A stretch of DNA of 64,000 bases from Cladophialophora immunda (lineage: Eukaryota > Ascomycota > Eurotiomycetes > Chaetothyriales > Herpotrichiellaceae), in the NCBI RefSeq assembly GCF_000835495.1, contig NW_015622546.1, positions 3,652,955 through 3,716,954 of the forward strand, read 5' to 3'. Shown piece by piece: positions 33,094 to 43,768 of this stretch. The position numbers and the translations under genes were made by a program. Within the stretch, counting starts at the first letter, position 1. The number at the start of each line of letters is the position of its first letter. The notes beneath the pieces are model-generated. The model was not told the origin of the DNA, searched no databases, and saw only the letters and a list, made by a program, of their open reading frames with translations.

Positions 33094-34823
33094 TTATTCC
33101 GTCGCCGCCGCCTGTCGTTGTTTCTCTTCATATGCCACGATGTCCGCGACGGTCTCGCGGGCCGAGACCCTGGCCGACTTCCACTGCTGTCCGCCGAACG
33201 CCTGTTCGAATTTCGATATGTCCGTCTTGACCATGTTTGCTCCACCATTGACATCTTCTTCAGGAGCGGGAACCCGATCCCTCAGCTGGGGAAAATCCTC
33301 TCGCACCGCGCGCGCAATCTCGTCGGTCACCATCAGCTCGGGCGAGTGGAACATGTACCGTTCGTTGCCGGGGACGGTGGGCGAAAGGGCCTGGACGTGC
33401 ACGCGGGCGACGTCCTCGACGTCCCTAGAAGACGGAGGAGCAAAAGGTCAGCAGAGTGTTTCCTGAACGGTGGGGGTGGACGTTCGTGATTCAGGAGAGT
33501 GTTGGGGGAATGTGAATGTTCAGTGGCTGGTGAGGTTGGACGTGGGTGCATCAAGGGAGTGTTTGAAAAATGGTTCAGTCGCTGGTGAGCCTGAAGAACC
33601 GTCAATCAGTAGAGTGTTTGGGGGTTGTTGGGTCGCCCGGTGAGCTTGGACGCTCATGAATCAGAAGAGTGTTTGGTGAGTTCTGGATCTTTGCGGTTCG
33701 GCGGAGCTTTTCGTAGATATTTGGTCGCCCTAGTGAGCTGGACGGTCGTGATTCAGTAGCGTGTTGGAAGATGTTCAGTCGCTGGTGAGTTGGAGGACGC
33801 CCGTGATTCAGGAGAGTGTTAGAAGGATATATAGTCGCTGGTCAGGCTGGACACTCGTGATTTGGCAGAGTGTGAAATGTTCAGCCGCTTGTGAGGTTCG
33901 AGGACGCTGGTAATTCAGCAATGGACTTGGAAGAGTTTTGGGTTGGGATCCCATTTGGAAGGTCAACGTTGTCCTGCCAGACCAGGGCTCTTTTGAAAGA
34001 ACTCCAACCCGGCTCATCAGACCAGAAGAGTCAAAGTGCCAGAGTGAATCGAAGTATTTGCTTGGTTTGGCAGATGCCGCGACACCGCACAGAAAGAAAG
34101 GCCAAACACCTACATGAAGTACGGGTACAAGAACCCAGGCTTGTCGCAGTCGAACAGTCCCTTGTATAGGCCCGGCTGCCCACCAAGGCGTCCCTTGTCC
34201 GGTTTGAAATCGGCCTGCGGACTCTTGCCTGTGATCGACGGTGCCAGCAAGACGACCAGGTCAAACGGCCGCGGCGTCTCCTTCATGAACTCCCAGGCCT
34301 TCTTCTCCGCCGAGACCTTGGAGTAGCAATACGCATTCAAGGGATTCAGCTCCGCTTCTTCGAGGGTGATGGGATTCCAGCTCTCGTCCGATACAGTCTT
34401 GTCAGAGTACAGATCCTCAATACGCATCGTCGCCACCATGCTCCCTGTCACGACCACCCTCCTCACCCGGCCCGCTGACTTCTGGGCTGCGCTCAGGACA
34501 TTGTGCACAATGGCCCAGCTGGGCTTGATGGTCGTCTCCATGAGATTATCGAACGTCAGCGGGGTGGCTATGTGGATGATCGCGTCGGCTTTGCTGGCTG
34601 GCTCGTCAAAGGCGTGGGGGGCGGTCATGTCTGGGATCTCCACAAAGGATAGACGGCCTTCTGAGACCTGGGAGGCGTATCTGGACCGCAAGGATGCTTC
34701 AGATCGCGCGAGAGACCGGAGCACGACAATCACGTCGATGTTGGGATCTGCAGCGAGGAGGGCCAGAGTCGAAGCACCCAGTGCTCCGCTGGCTCCAGTG
34801 AGAAGAATGGTTGTTTTGGACAT
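33094..34823 (-). CDS. NAD(P)-dependent epimerase/dihydroflavonol-reductase-like protein
   Basis: Exons 34823-34114 and 33424-33094 (minus strand) give 346 residues. The N-terminal Rossmann motif is TGASGALGASTLALL. The catalytic-type NAYCYSKVSAEKKAWEF supplies the YxxxK pair, and VVVTGSM carries the Ser. This is the extended SDR fold of the GRE2/dihydroflavonol reductase type, reducing a carbonyl with NADPH in the cytosol. The join is exact: ...PYFM-DVEDVARVHVQAL across a GTAGGT donor and a TTCTAG acceptor. The intron is 689 nt, about ten times the local norm, and much of it is a tandem minisatellite. No pathway partner is evident beside it. Confidence 0.87.
33449..33925 (-). repeat. Intronic degenerate minisatellite, ~51-60-bp units
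   Basis: Within the reductase intron, about seven to eight tandem units begin near 33481, 33541, 33600, 33651, 33743, 33798, 33852 and 33905. On the + strand each unit reads roughly cg-tcgtgattcag, then agagtgtt, then gttcagtcgctggtgag, then ttgga. Most units are 51-60 bp; the fourth (33651-33742) is 92 bp with an insertion. The units diverge by substitution and small indels, so the array is old or under weak constraint. It accounts for about 470 of the 689 intron bases. Confidence 0.85.
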
Positions 34824-36530
34824 GGCGGGATGTGATCTTCTAGGTCGACGACAAGCCTGTCACGACGATGGACCACCTTTGCAGAGACGGCATATCGACT
34901 TCTTGATATCTTTTATCCCATCTTTTATCCCACCTCGACAAACACCGGGCCCCACCTCTCATTCAGCACCACCCACGGAGTAAGTGCACAGCATCCAGAC
35001 GTGAAGCCCTAGTGTACGAGCTGACGAAACTATTGGCTGTCATTTTCGCGTTCTGAGGAATGGCATGAAGGGTTGCGCTCGAAGGGCCTTGCGGATCCAG
35101 CGAGAATGTGGAGGGAGAAAACGGCCAGATCTACAGGCACACATACAAGGACGTATCCAAAGGGCTGGACCTGAGCTCCTACTAAACGACAGTCCTCGTT
35201 TACTAAGCAACACCCTTGCGGAAGCTCCCTTTCGTTGGCCGTGCTTCTGCAGGGATGTGGCTCGTGTTGCGTGACGGGTGCCGGCATCTTGTCGGGGACA
35301 TGTATGGGCGCCGTCAGCCCGCGGCGATCAGGAGCTCGTTTGCGCGACTTTCTCTGGGCAGGCACTGTTTGGTCTTACCATCTTACCAGAAATCTGGAAC
35401 CGAAGAGCATTCGGGAGAGTCCGAACTCGCCGGGGCTCTAGGAGCACAGCAATGCCGTCCGAGATATTGTTGGAAGCTACACCCAGTCTTGTGCCGCCTA
35501 ACCATCTGTATTCTTATGGCATATGCCCCTGGATGAGCTGAGCACAACCGGACCGACTATTGTGTGCACAAGGGAAGCTTACTGCTTGCATCCTGCCGGG
35601 TGTTCCGGAGAACGTCGAAATACTAAATCTCGGCTGCCCTGAACAAACCACACCCAGCTTTGATCCCGTACTTTTGTACAATTGCACTTTAAAAGCAAAG
35701 TCAAGAAATCTACGAGCAAGGAAAGGCCTAGTGATAATTCAAAAAGCGATCCGCCCCTGAGCAAGAAAAAGAGCCCAACCCGACATGCTCGCGCAGAACC
35801 AGCCTCGGACACACCACCCCCATCTGGCTCTGTCCAGGAGGGAACAACCCCAGAAGCAGGTCCCGCAGGAAAACTGTGTTTACATGGCGATTGCCTTGAT
35901 AGGCGGTGTGATCCTGATCACGAAACCCGCCCTGGTTGTCCTTGCCCTCCTCCTCGTCGGCTACGGTCGATTGTACCACTTCGAGCAGCCGCACGAACAG
36001 TCTCGGCGGCCATTGTGGTCTCGGGAGCATCATAATCGCTCGGAACACTCTCTGCTGCACTTTGGACCGAGCCCAGAGAGGCACGACGAGCAAAGGACCC
36101 GAGCAAGTTTGCATGACTTGGCCAAAGGGTTGAACCTCCCGAAAGTGAGGATCGAAGGGGACGGGAAAGTCCATCTTCATTGAGACACGCCCAGCATGCT
36201 AACCGACAATGCGAGGTATGCCGGCCGGTGTCTGCTCAGCTCTAAATGAACTAGACATGCGACTTGTTTCGGCGAGCAGATTTCTATGCGATTGGCGGCC
36301 CAAGATACGTGCTCACCATGGCAGAGCATGGCCAATCACCGGCAATCAAAACCTGCTCACCGGTGAAGAGCACCATGCCTCTTGCATTGGGAAATGGTAC
36401 CTGTTCTCGTGCGGATGTCTCTCTTAAGACCACCGGGACAGATGCTCGACTGGTTCTCAACCCAATTCTCTTGAGAGTTTGCATTGATATTTTACATCCG
36501 GAGCAAAAAGTTACTTCAGACGGCGTGCAA
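34824..36530. other. Intergenic region with a possible gene remnant
   Basis: About 1.7 kb upstream of the copper transporter. Between about 35655 and 36183 the + strand has a Lys/Ser/Pro-rich frame without ATG (KSKVKKSTSKERPSD...) and, in another frame starting with ATG at 35884, a hydrophobic stretch (ALIGGVILITKPALVVLALL) followed by a hydrophilic tail ending at 36183. I could not join them by good splice sites and do not recognise a family, so this may be a small membrane protein, a degraded gene or chance. Confidence 0.35.
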
Positions 36531-37499
36531 ATGTCTTCAATGTCCATGTCAATGCCTACCTCGACCTTGATCGCCATGTCCATGACCTCTACCATGTCGA
36601 TGGCTACGGCATCCGCTTCCCCGTCCAGCGGAATGAGCATGGGAGGCAGCTCTTGCAAGATCTCCATGACCTGGAACTGGTACACCGTCGGAGCCTGTGA
36701 GTTAAGCATGACTTCCCTTCAACCCGGGCTGGGCTGACTATCTGGTTCTGCCCTGACCAGGCTTCATCTCCAAATCATGGCAGGTCACCTCAGGTGGCAT
36801 CTTCGCGCTCTCCTGCATCGGCGTCATTTTGCTCGTCATCTCGCTCGAATTCCTTCGCCGGGTCCAGCGCGAGTACGACGGCTGGATCCGCCGCACAGAT
36901 CAGAAGACGTCGGCCATAGCCACCGCGACTCGACACTCCGAGAACGGGGCTTCTGCCTCGTACGAGCAGGTTCCGGATTCTTCGAGGAAAACAACGACGA
37001 TGACCGGTGCATCACTCCCGGAACGACCTCTTCTTCGGCGCCGACCAGTTGACCGGATGACCCTCCTCCAGCGCCAGTTCGTGCGTTCTCTTATCCACAT
37101 GGTGCAGTTCGGTGTGGCATACTTTGTCATGCTGCTGGCCATGTACTACAACGGTTTACCTCCCTTTAATCCTCCTCTCCCCTCTACCTGCACCGCACCA
37201 TGTTCTGCAACTCTTAAGCGTTCCCAAGCAAACTCCTGACAGAGACTGACGTCCTGTCCGCTTGCAGGATACATCATCATCTGCATCATCATCGGTGCCT
37301 TCCTCGGCTGCTTCATCTTCAGCTGGGACCAGCTCTTGACCGAACCGAAGTCAGTACCACTTCTGTACTTCCCCTCCATGTCCTCGCCCGTTGTCTTCTC
37401 AATACTCAATTCCCTTAGCACGCCCCAGAGACTGACCTGATCACCGATCGAGATAGGGAAAAGCCCGAAGCGGCCGACATCACCGGGTGCTGCGGCTAG
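36531..37499 (+). CDS. Ctr-type copper transporter
   Basis: Exons 36531-36696, 36761-37153, 37268-37349 and 37457-37499 give 227 residues. The N-terminus is rich in Met (MSSMSMSMPTS, MSMTSTMSM, GMSMGGSSC), a copper-collecting feature. Three membrane segments follow: TM1 near GGIFALSCIGVILLVISL; TM2 with the MxxxM motif in YFVMLLAMYY; TM3 with GxxxG in IIGAFLGCFIF. The spliced C-terminus ends ADITGCCG, the Cys pair typical of the family. Without the last intron (37350-37456) the frame would run into unrelated sequence, so the CCG ending supports the four-exon model. Ctr proteins are trimeric Cu(I) channels of the plasma or vacuolar membrane; which of these applies here is unclear. Confidence 0.9.
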
Positions 37500-37776
37500 T
37501 GTGGATGGATCTGTGGCTCCGTGGTTCTGCAGAGACACGGTTGACGATGAAGGGGCTCAGACGAATGAAACCACTTTATGAGCCTGCCCTGGCTTGGCTG
37601 GAGGTGCCATATTCGTGTTTTCGTACCTCGTACTGATCCTAGAAAGCGCCGGGGGTTTTCACAAATGGGACATTGAGGATTATCATACTCATGGCCATGG
37701 CCATAGGCGAAAGGGCTTCAAATATCCCGATTTTCCCTATAACGACGACTTCTGGAAAAGAAAAATATTATCGCTG

Positions 37777-39618
37777 TTACTGCTCCTCCTGCTGCTCCTC
37801 CCCATTCTTCAAGGACTTCTGGAGGATAGCTACAGAAAGGCCACCGAGTGCGAATATAGAGTACATGGCCAGAACAGCCATGTGGACTTGCTGCAGGACG
37901 CCGCGGTAGCTCCAGGCGTAGCCGAGCACGGCGGCCCGCATGACCAGCCGAGTTGAGTTTGCCGCGACGTCTGAAGAGATATTGTAGATGGATTCCCCCC
38001 AGCCAAGGCCGCGCTTGGGCAGCATGTCCTCGCTCCATAGACCTGCTTCCCAGTCGCTGTCGTCCGAAGACAGGCCCTTGAGCCGGCCGACGAGACTGCT
38101 GTTGTACGTGCTGCGGGCGATCCCGTTAGCCACCGCCGCGGCGAGGATGCCTTCCACGATGAAGGGGTAGTTGTACGACGCGGAGGGCGGGGACGACGCG
38201 GCGTCCCACACGCCAGCTGCGGCTGCGGTGATGGAGAACGCCGTCGCGTTCTGTCCGGGCAGCTCGGGGAAGAGGAGCTGCGCCCAGTCCGCGCTGATCG
38301 TGGTTCTGGGCCAGAGCGGGTTGTTGGTGCCCACGGCGTGGAAGTCGGGCGGGCAGCCCGTGACGACTTTGGGGTTGTCGCGTGTTCCCGAGGCGGTGGT
38401 GTTGGCGGACCGGCCGTCGACAGTGCATGTATACACTCCCGAATCGCCCGCGCTGGTCAGCGGGAATGTGGCGACGGCGCCAACGCTGCTGTTGGCGGGG
38501 ATTTGACATGTCGATCCGTCGACCCAGGTGAGTGCGGGCTGGTTGGTGGATGTCATTAGACTCTTGATCTGCTCGATGAACGAGGAGTTGTGGCAGGTGA
38601 TGCGTGTCGCAGGATCGACAAAGCAGCCAGAGGCATCACCGACACAGTCAGGCGCCTTTAGAACGGGGAACTGGATCTCCAAGTCGTTGAGAGCGTCGAC
38701 GTCCACGAGCTGTTCAGTGCATCGAGCTTGGACGACGGGCTGTGGTGCCGTCGAGGTGTATCTTGCATCTCGTCGGAACTTGAACTTCTGGCGACCCCGG
38801 CTGTTTGCTGCCGCGAACGCCCACAATCTTCCCGTCTCGGAAACCCCGTCTGCAGTAATGGATTGTTGGGTGGTGGCGCTCGAGTACGCATTTTGCCATA
38901 TGCTTCGTGTGTCAGCGTTCTCGGTCGAACGATGTCTTACGGCCATTGACCGGGCTGAGAGGGGACTGCTTAGGGCGATGGACTCCGGCATGGATCCCAT
39001 GGGTCTCAAATCAGGCCAGTATGCATGATACTGTCGTTGGATAAGTTGCCAGTCACCATATGGACACGCTAGATCGCCTGTGTCGGTTTTGCAATGAGCC
39101 AAAGACGAGTCGAACTCCATCTTGCCGGGTTGGAGACGATCGAAGGCTGCGTCTGTCCAGAAATCAGTCCCTCCAGCAGGCCAGTAGCCGAGACGTGGCT
39201 GCATCAGGCTGGCCGTGGAAGGGCCAACGGATACAGCTAACAAGGTGCAGCTGATGAGCAAGGTGACCAACACCCAGTTCTTGTGTGCCCGTTTCCACAT
39301 AGCCTTGATCGTACTTCGAAGTCCAGGAGAGCATTTGAGGCTGGATTTTCCAGTTTCGGGGTCAGTGGACAAGATTCTCTGGGGAAGGTGACCATCACCA
39401 ACCAACTCCGCCCGTAGGTAGGTAAAGAAGACGGCCACCAACGACGCGATCATCAGAAACTCATGGACCTTGGCGGCAAACTGCAGAGCTCCAAGCTTCT
39501 CATCATCATGTCCCGATGGGCCGGAGAGTTCGCCGCCAACATAGTATTCGCCCAGGTTCAAGGCTACAAGAGCCAAAGCAGCCGAGGCCGGGACCAGGTA
39601 CACAGCATATCGAAGCAT
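37777..39618 (-). CDS. Uncharacterised fungal multi-pass/extracellular-loop membrane protein
   Basis: At least 613 residues from Met at 39618; the frame is open upstream to 39768 without an ATG, so a 5' exon is likely. Membrane segments lie near the N-terminus (YLVPASAALALVALNL, FLMIASLVAVFFTYL, NWVLVTLLISCTLLAVSVG), then a long presumably extracellular region with several Cys and N-glycosylation sequons, and a C-terminal segment (MAVLAMYSIFALGGLSVAIL). The motif VGPSTASLMQPRLGYWPAGGT recurs in large uncharacterised membrane protein families of Pezizomycotina; no function is known to me. An alternative frame at 39823-39700 (MMDQTMGSIAGGP...) may be the first exon, but I found no convincing junction. 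Confidence 0.72.
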   Translation of the reverse strand: MLRYAVYLVPASAALALVALNLGEYYVGGELSGPSGHDDEKLGALQFAAKVHEFLMIASLVAVFFTYLRAELVGDGHLPQRILSTDPETGKSSLKCSPGLRSTIKAMWKRAHKNWVLVTLLISCTLLAVSVGPSTASLMQPRLGYWPAGGTDFWTDAAFDRLQPGKMEFDSSLAHCKTDTGDLACPYGDWQLIQRQYHAYWPDLRPMGSMPESIALSSPLSARSMAVRHRSTENADTRSIWQNAYSSATTQQSITADGVSETGRLWAFAAANSRGRQKFKFRRDARYTSTAPQPVVQARCTEQLVDVDALNDLEIQFPVLKAPDCVGDASGCFVDPATRITCHNSSFIEQIKSLMTSTNQPALTWVDGSTCQIPANSSVGAVATFPLTSAGDSGVYTCTVDGRSANTTASGTRDNPKVVTGCPPDFHAVGTNNPLWPRTTISADWAQLLFPELPGQNATAFSITAAAAGVWDAASSPPSASYNYPFIVEGILAAAVANGIARSTYNSSLVGRLKGLSSDDSDWEAGLWSEDMLPKRGLGWGESIYNISSDVAANSTRLVMRAAVLGYAWSYRGVLQQVHMAVLAMYSIFALGGLSVAILQKSLKNGEEQQEEQ

Positions 39619-40451
39619 TGCGAGGGGCCGCCCCTTGTGGATTGTGATGCTGGAGTATCTGGTGAGAGCATGTCCCGGCGAGGGCAAGGAGGCTGTTAAC
39701 AAGGCTCGCTCTGAAAGACTGATAAAGAGATTCAGTTGTCTCCCACATTGTCTGTGGTCCGCCGGCAATGCTGCCCATTGTTTGATCCATCATTCTAAAG
39801 CTGGCCGAACACGGAAGCTCCATTCTTTGACAAGAGGTAACGGGTCATAGATTGGACCGTGGGTGATAGTGCCGACACAATAGCACAACACAATGGCTGT
39901 GTGCTTGGAGTGATCGAGAGGAGGAAGTCGCCTAGGCAAAGTGCGCTTTTGCAAAGGCGAAATACCAGCATTCGCATACCTTAGAATACCGACGCAGTCA
40001 CCTTCATGGCATAGTCTTATACAGCATCAGTATGTTAGGGGAGGTTGTGTTCTTGAAGTCCTGTGACCCTTTCGGTGGGTGGTTAAGAAGGGGGATGCAA
40101 GGGGAGCTGTCACCTAGATTGAGCCTGCGCCGCAGACGGAAATACACAGCAGTTTGACGACACGTCTTCCACCCTGCAATGCAATGGCATTCGTGTATTC
40201 TCAACCACCACGAGGGCAACTCTCAATGATGTCGTCAGTTCCTTTCTTTGAGGACCGACCACCTCACCGAAGCTTTTGATATGTGAGACTGGCCCCCCCA
40301 AACACGCCCCGGCAAACCTAGTCAGCCAGCCACAGGAAGCGTTAGATGCTTCTCCACGGCCAATCTCTCCTGCCCTCGTACCGAAAAGACCCTGCTAGGC
40401 TCCTCACCCACGCTTCCGCGAGTCGACCGGTGTCCCTTAAGCGAAAACCCC
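39619..40451. other. Divergent intergenic region
   Basis: Holds the probable missing 5' exon of the minus-strand membrane protein (near 39700-39823) and the promoter of the CMT1-like gene. No other gene is supported. Confidence 0.45.
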
Positions 40452-41672
40452 ATGACTATGCCTCCTCGGCAGCTGCGAAAGCTGACTGTTCGAACTGCTC
40501 TCCTTTCCGCTATCCTCATCACAACGTTCTTCGACGTGGTCGGCCATCACCGATGGATCATAAACCAGGCAGCACGAAAGCCTCGTTCCGATGTTGGAGC
40601 CCAGAGGATATTTATTGCAAGCACGCATTGGAACAATGAGGCCATTCTGCGGGACCATTGGAACGCCGCCGTTCTTGCGCTGTGCCGCCACTTCGGGACC
40701 GAGAATGTTTACATATCCATATACGAAAGCGGCAGCTGGGACGACTCGAAAGGCGCCTTGCGCGAGCTGAACCACAGCCTCCAAGAGCTTGGGGTCAATC
40801 GGACAATTGTGCTCGACCCGACCACACACCAAGATGCCATCTCTCAAACGCCAGGATCCACTGGCTGGGTTGACACGCCTCGAAATGCCCGCGAGCTCAG
40901 GAGAATTCCTTACCTTTCCTACCTGCGAAATTTATCTTTATCGCCGCTAGAGAGATTAAGAGCGTCCGGTGTCCTGTTCGACAAGGTTTTGTTCCTCAAC
41001 GACGTGGTGTTCACAGTCGCTGATGTTGTAACCCTCTTGAATACGAACAGCGGTGACTATGCTGCAGCGTGCTCTCTGGACTTTTCGAAGCCGCCCAGCT
41101 ACTACGATACGTTTGCCTTGAGAGACGCCGAGGGCCATGGGACAGTGATGCAAACATGGCCGTACTTTCGCTCGGCGAGATCAAGGGGTGCGCTGAAAAG
41201 AAATCAACCAGTCCCGGTCAAGAGCTGCTGGAATGGAATGGTCTTCATGGACGCAACGCCCTTCTACAATATCAATGCGACTTCTCTGGGTAGGCTTCGT
41301 TTCCGAGGCATTGACGACTCCCTGGCCCAAGCCCATCTTGAAGCGTCCGAGTGTTGCCTTATTCACATGGACAATCCCCTCTCTCGTACCAGCGGTGTCT
41401 GGCTGAATCCAGATGTCCTTGTAGGCTACAATAAGCTCGCGTATGATACCGTCCACTCCCGCGAACATCGAATGTCGTTGCTAGGGTATCTACGAGCATC
41501 GTGGGAAAATCGAATACGACGCTGGCTCACGACAGACTGGTTCAAGAAGATGGCGGTCTATTTGCGTCTACGGCAGTGGGAAAAGGAAGACTCGGCCCAC
41601 CTGGAGTCTGGCGTCGATTGTCTCATCAACGAAATGCAAGTGCTGATATCGAATGGCTGGAAACATCTATGA
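40452..41672 (+). CDS. CMT1/CAP59-like alpha-1,3-mannosyltransferase (GT69)
   Basis: Single exon, 406 residues, type II membrane topology (anchor about 11-30). Family blocks are clear: RIFIASTHWNNEAILRDHWN, YISIYESGSWDDSKGALREL, and KVLFLNDVVFTVADVVTLL, which carries the acidic motif of the family. CWNGMVFMDATPFY and ECCLIHMDNP follow. CMT1 and CAP59 of Cryptococcus act on alpha-1,3-mannosyl linkages of capsule polysaccharide; homologues are common in filamentous fungi, where they probably modify cell-wall or secreted glycans in the Golgi. A second Met two codons in (40458) could also serve as the start. Confidence 0.88.
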   Translation: MTMPPRQLRKLTVRTALLSAILITTFFDVVGHHRWIINQAARKPRSDVGAQRIFIASTHWNNEAILRDHWNAAVLALCRHFGTENVYISIYESGSWDDSKGALRELNHSLQELGVNRTIVLDPTTHQDAISQTPGSTGWVDTPRNARELRRIPYLSYLRNLSLSPLERLRASGVLFDKVLFLNDVVFTVADVVTLLNTNSGDYAAACSLDFSKPPSYYDTFALRDAEGHGTVMQTWPYFRSARSRGALKRNQPVPVKSCWNGMVFMDATPFYNINATSLGRLRFRGIDDSLAQAHLEASECCLIHMDNPLSRTSGVWLNPDVLVGYNKLAYDTVHSREHRMSLLGYLRASWENRIRRWLTTDWFKKMAVYLRLRQWEKEDSAHLESGVDCLINEMQVLISNGWKHL

Positions 41673-41737
41673 GCGCATATCATTCCAGAATCGGCCTTGA
41701 GAAAGCCTCCCATCCCGCCCTGTCGCTAGACCTCGTC

Positions 41738-42703
41738 CTACGAATACCTTTCCAAGTCCTCGTCTAGTCGAAAAGCAAGCTTGTACCACCGGACCGCCTC
41801 GTCCCTGTTTCCGGCATCTTCAAGTCGCTGGGCGAGATCCAGCGCCTTCAACGCCCGTTCTTTGGCGGCGAACTTATGAGGAGGATACATTTCGTCAAAG
41901 GTAAACGGCCGTGCGCGCTGGAACATCATATCTGTCCTTAGCAGGTACTTCACGCCCGATCGAAGTACCTTGCCGTCGTGGTAGATGTCGTCGCGGAAGA
42001 TCGCTGCAGAGCCCTCGACAGGCTGGTTTTGGGAAAGCACACTGCTCGTCGAGTTGTCGGCCTGAGGATCACAGGAGCTGCTGGTGCCCGGCGGATATGT
42101 CGTTAGGTCGAGGAGGAAGCGTGTTGCTCCGCCGTGCTCTGCTGGAACAGTGTTCAGATAAATGTTGACTGTCATGAAGGACTGGGTATCGACTGTTGCG
42201 AGACGGCGACCGTCGACATGGGTACTGAATCCGTCACCTGCAAGGTTGGCTCCTTGTTAGATAAGATGCGTCTTTTCCTCGGTTTCTTTCCAACTCTCGA
42301 ACATTGCATGCGACCGCAGAACGAAGATACCGGAATGTCAAGGGGATGACTTACCAGCCCTATATTTACAAAGCCTGAAACAGGGATTCAATCCCATGGC
42401 AGACCAGACCTGGCCGTCCTCGTCAACCACTTCCGTGCCCTGGTAGATCCTCGAAAGCCGCGACCAGAGCAATTCGGCGAGGTCGTCGTCTTCGATTATC
42501 TTGCGCAAGCGGGACGTGTACGTGCCGCTGATGGCGTGCATGTCCGCTTCGTGGTCGTGTGTTGTGATAAGGTCGGTGCATTCGGCGGGCGTGAGAAGCG
42601 ACGAGACAATGTCTACAGACCGACTTGGGGCGGGATTCTTGGAAGAAGGGGAAATGGGGATGGGACGCCTGGTCAATACCACGGACGAGGCTGGTTCAGC
42701 CAT
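41738..42703 (-). CDS. Prolyl-4-hydroxylase-like Fe(II)/2-oxoglutarate dioxygenase
   Basis: Exons 42703-42355 and 42237-41738 (minus strand) give 282 residues. The metal triad is H123-x-D125 (FSTHVDGRR) and H203 (YHDGKVLRSGVKYLL), with K213 ten residues after the distal His as the expected 2-oxoglutarate anchor. The exon junction falls just before the HxD motif: KYRA-GDGFSTHVD. There is no signal peptide, so a cytosolic role is likely. The C-terminal 50 residues (FAAKERALKALDLAQRLEDAG) look like one TPR-type helical pair. The substrate could be a protein, or a small molecule; this is not decidable here. It overlaps nothing and is convergent with the CMT1-like gene, 65 bp apart. Confidence 0.87.
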
Positions 42704-43768
42704 AGTCCATACTCAGTCCTACTGTAGGCAATCAATCTGCCAATGTTCGGCTGATGGTCAGAGGGTATTTAGTAGCGAGCAGATGTCGAGGATGCATTCA
42801 TATAGAACCGAAACCTGGGGCACGAGTCTTCTGGCAGCCACTTCGATTGTGCACCAGTACTTTTGGCCGCAGCAAGACATGAGTCACGCTCTGATTCATC
42901 GTCGCTGGCTGGCGCGAGGCTGAGCCGCTTGTGTGTGGAGGCTGTGCAAAGCAACACGACGACGGTCTGAAGTATCCTCGAGTCCGGCGTGAGCGAGATG
43001 TTTCTGCGGCCTTTTTCTGAGAGAGAGAGAGAGAGATGACTTCTTCTTCGACGTTGTCTTCTTGCTCTGCGTCTATCTTTTGTGATCAACTTGTGTGTGG
43101 ATCGCCCCGTCGACTCACTGAGGGTATGGGAAGACGTGTATAGTTTCAGTGGCACATACTATCCAGGGTTCCATCAATCAAACCGTGCTGCTCTCACAGA
43201 CTTTTCTTCAATGTGGTTCCCCATTCTAGATCTTGCAGGCAAACTTTGCAGCTCTGGGAGAGAAACACGAAGCCTGACCAGGAATGGGCGCATATCGAAT
43301 GGTGAACGAAGTTGATGAAATGACCGTGATGTAGCCTTGTGTGGCACTGCTGTAAGGCTGCAACTTGGTCGGGTAAGCTTCCTCTTGGTGGGTTGCGCGC
43401 GAGGCTATCAGGTTGGAGTGTCTCTCGTACCTAAGGGTGGCACCTGGCACCCATAAAATCACAGCAATCTCGGCCGCACCAAAAGTTTGTCTTATCGTTG
43501 GCGGCATTGCTCACTTTTTGTTCCACCCAAGCACCCATCCGGTGCAGGCCGAGATATATAAAGCATAACCCACCAAAAATACTGCTAGGATCCTACAGTC
43601 GATGTTAACTGTATCAAGGCATCGATGATCAAAGTCAAACCAACATCACATCATCTGGACTTGATTCCTTCACACCTCATTGTATGCCGATCAAGTCAAT
43701 CATCGACTAAAAGCGCTCAATCAAGATTCGAATCCTGAGGCGGAAATAATCAACGCTGCCATCAGAGG
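42704..43768. other. Divergent intergenic region
   Basis: About 1.1 kb. It contains a GA dinucleotide run at 43018-43036 and one CCGTGA hexamer at 43324-43329, the half-site also seen as a dyad upstream of the MFS/P450 pair. Short open frames carry no motif. Confidence 0.45.

Noticed and set aside
33333..33605. Open frame across the minisatellite on the reductase strand
   Set aside because: The flanking exons join exactly in phase with good GTAGGT and TTCTAG sites when this is removed, and the repeat translates to low-complexity sequence.
43725..43745. Second TTCGAAT T-loop-like sequence
   Set aside because: No paired stems around it and no D-arm at the proper distance.
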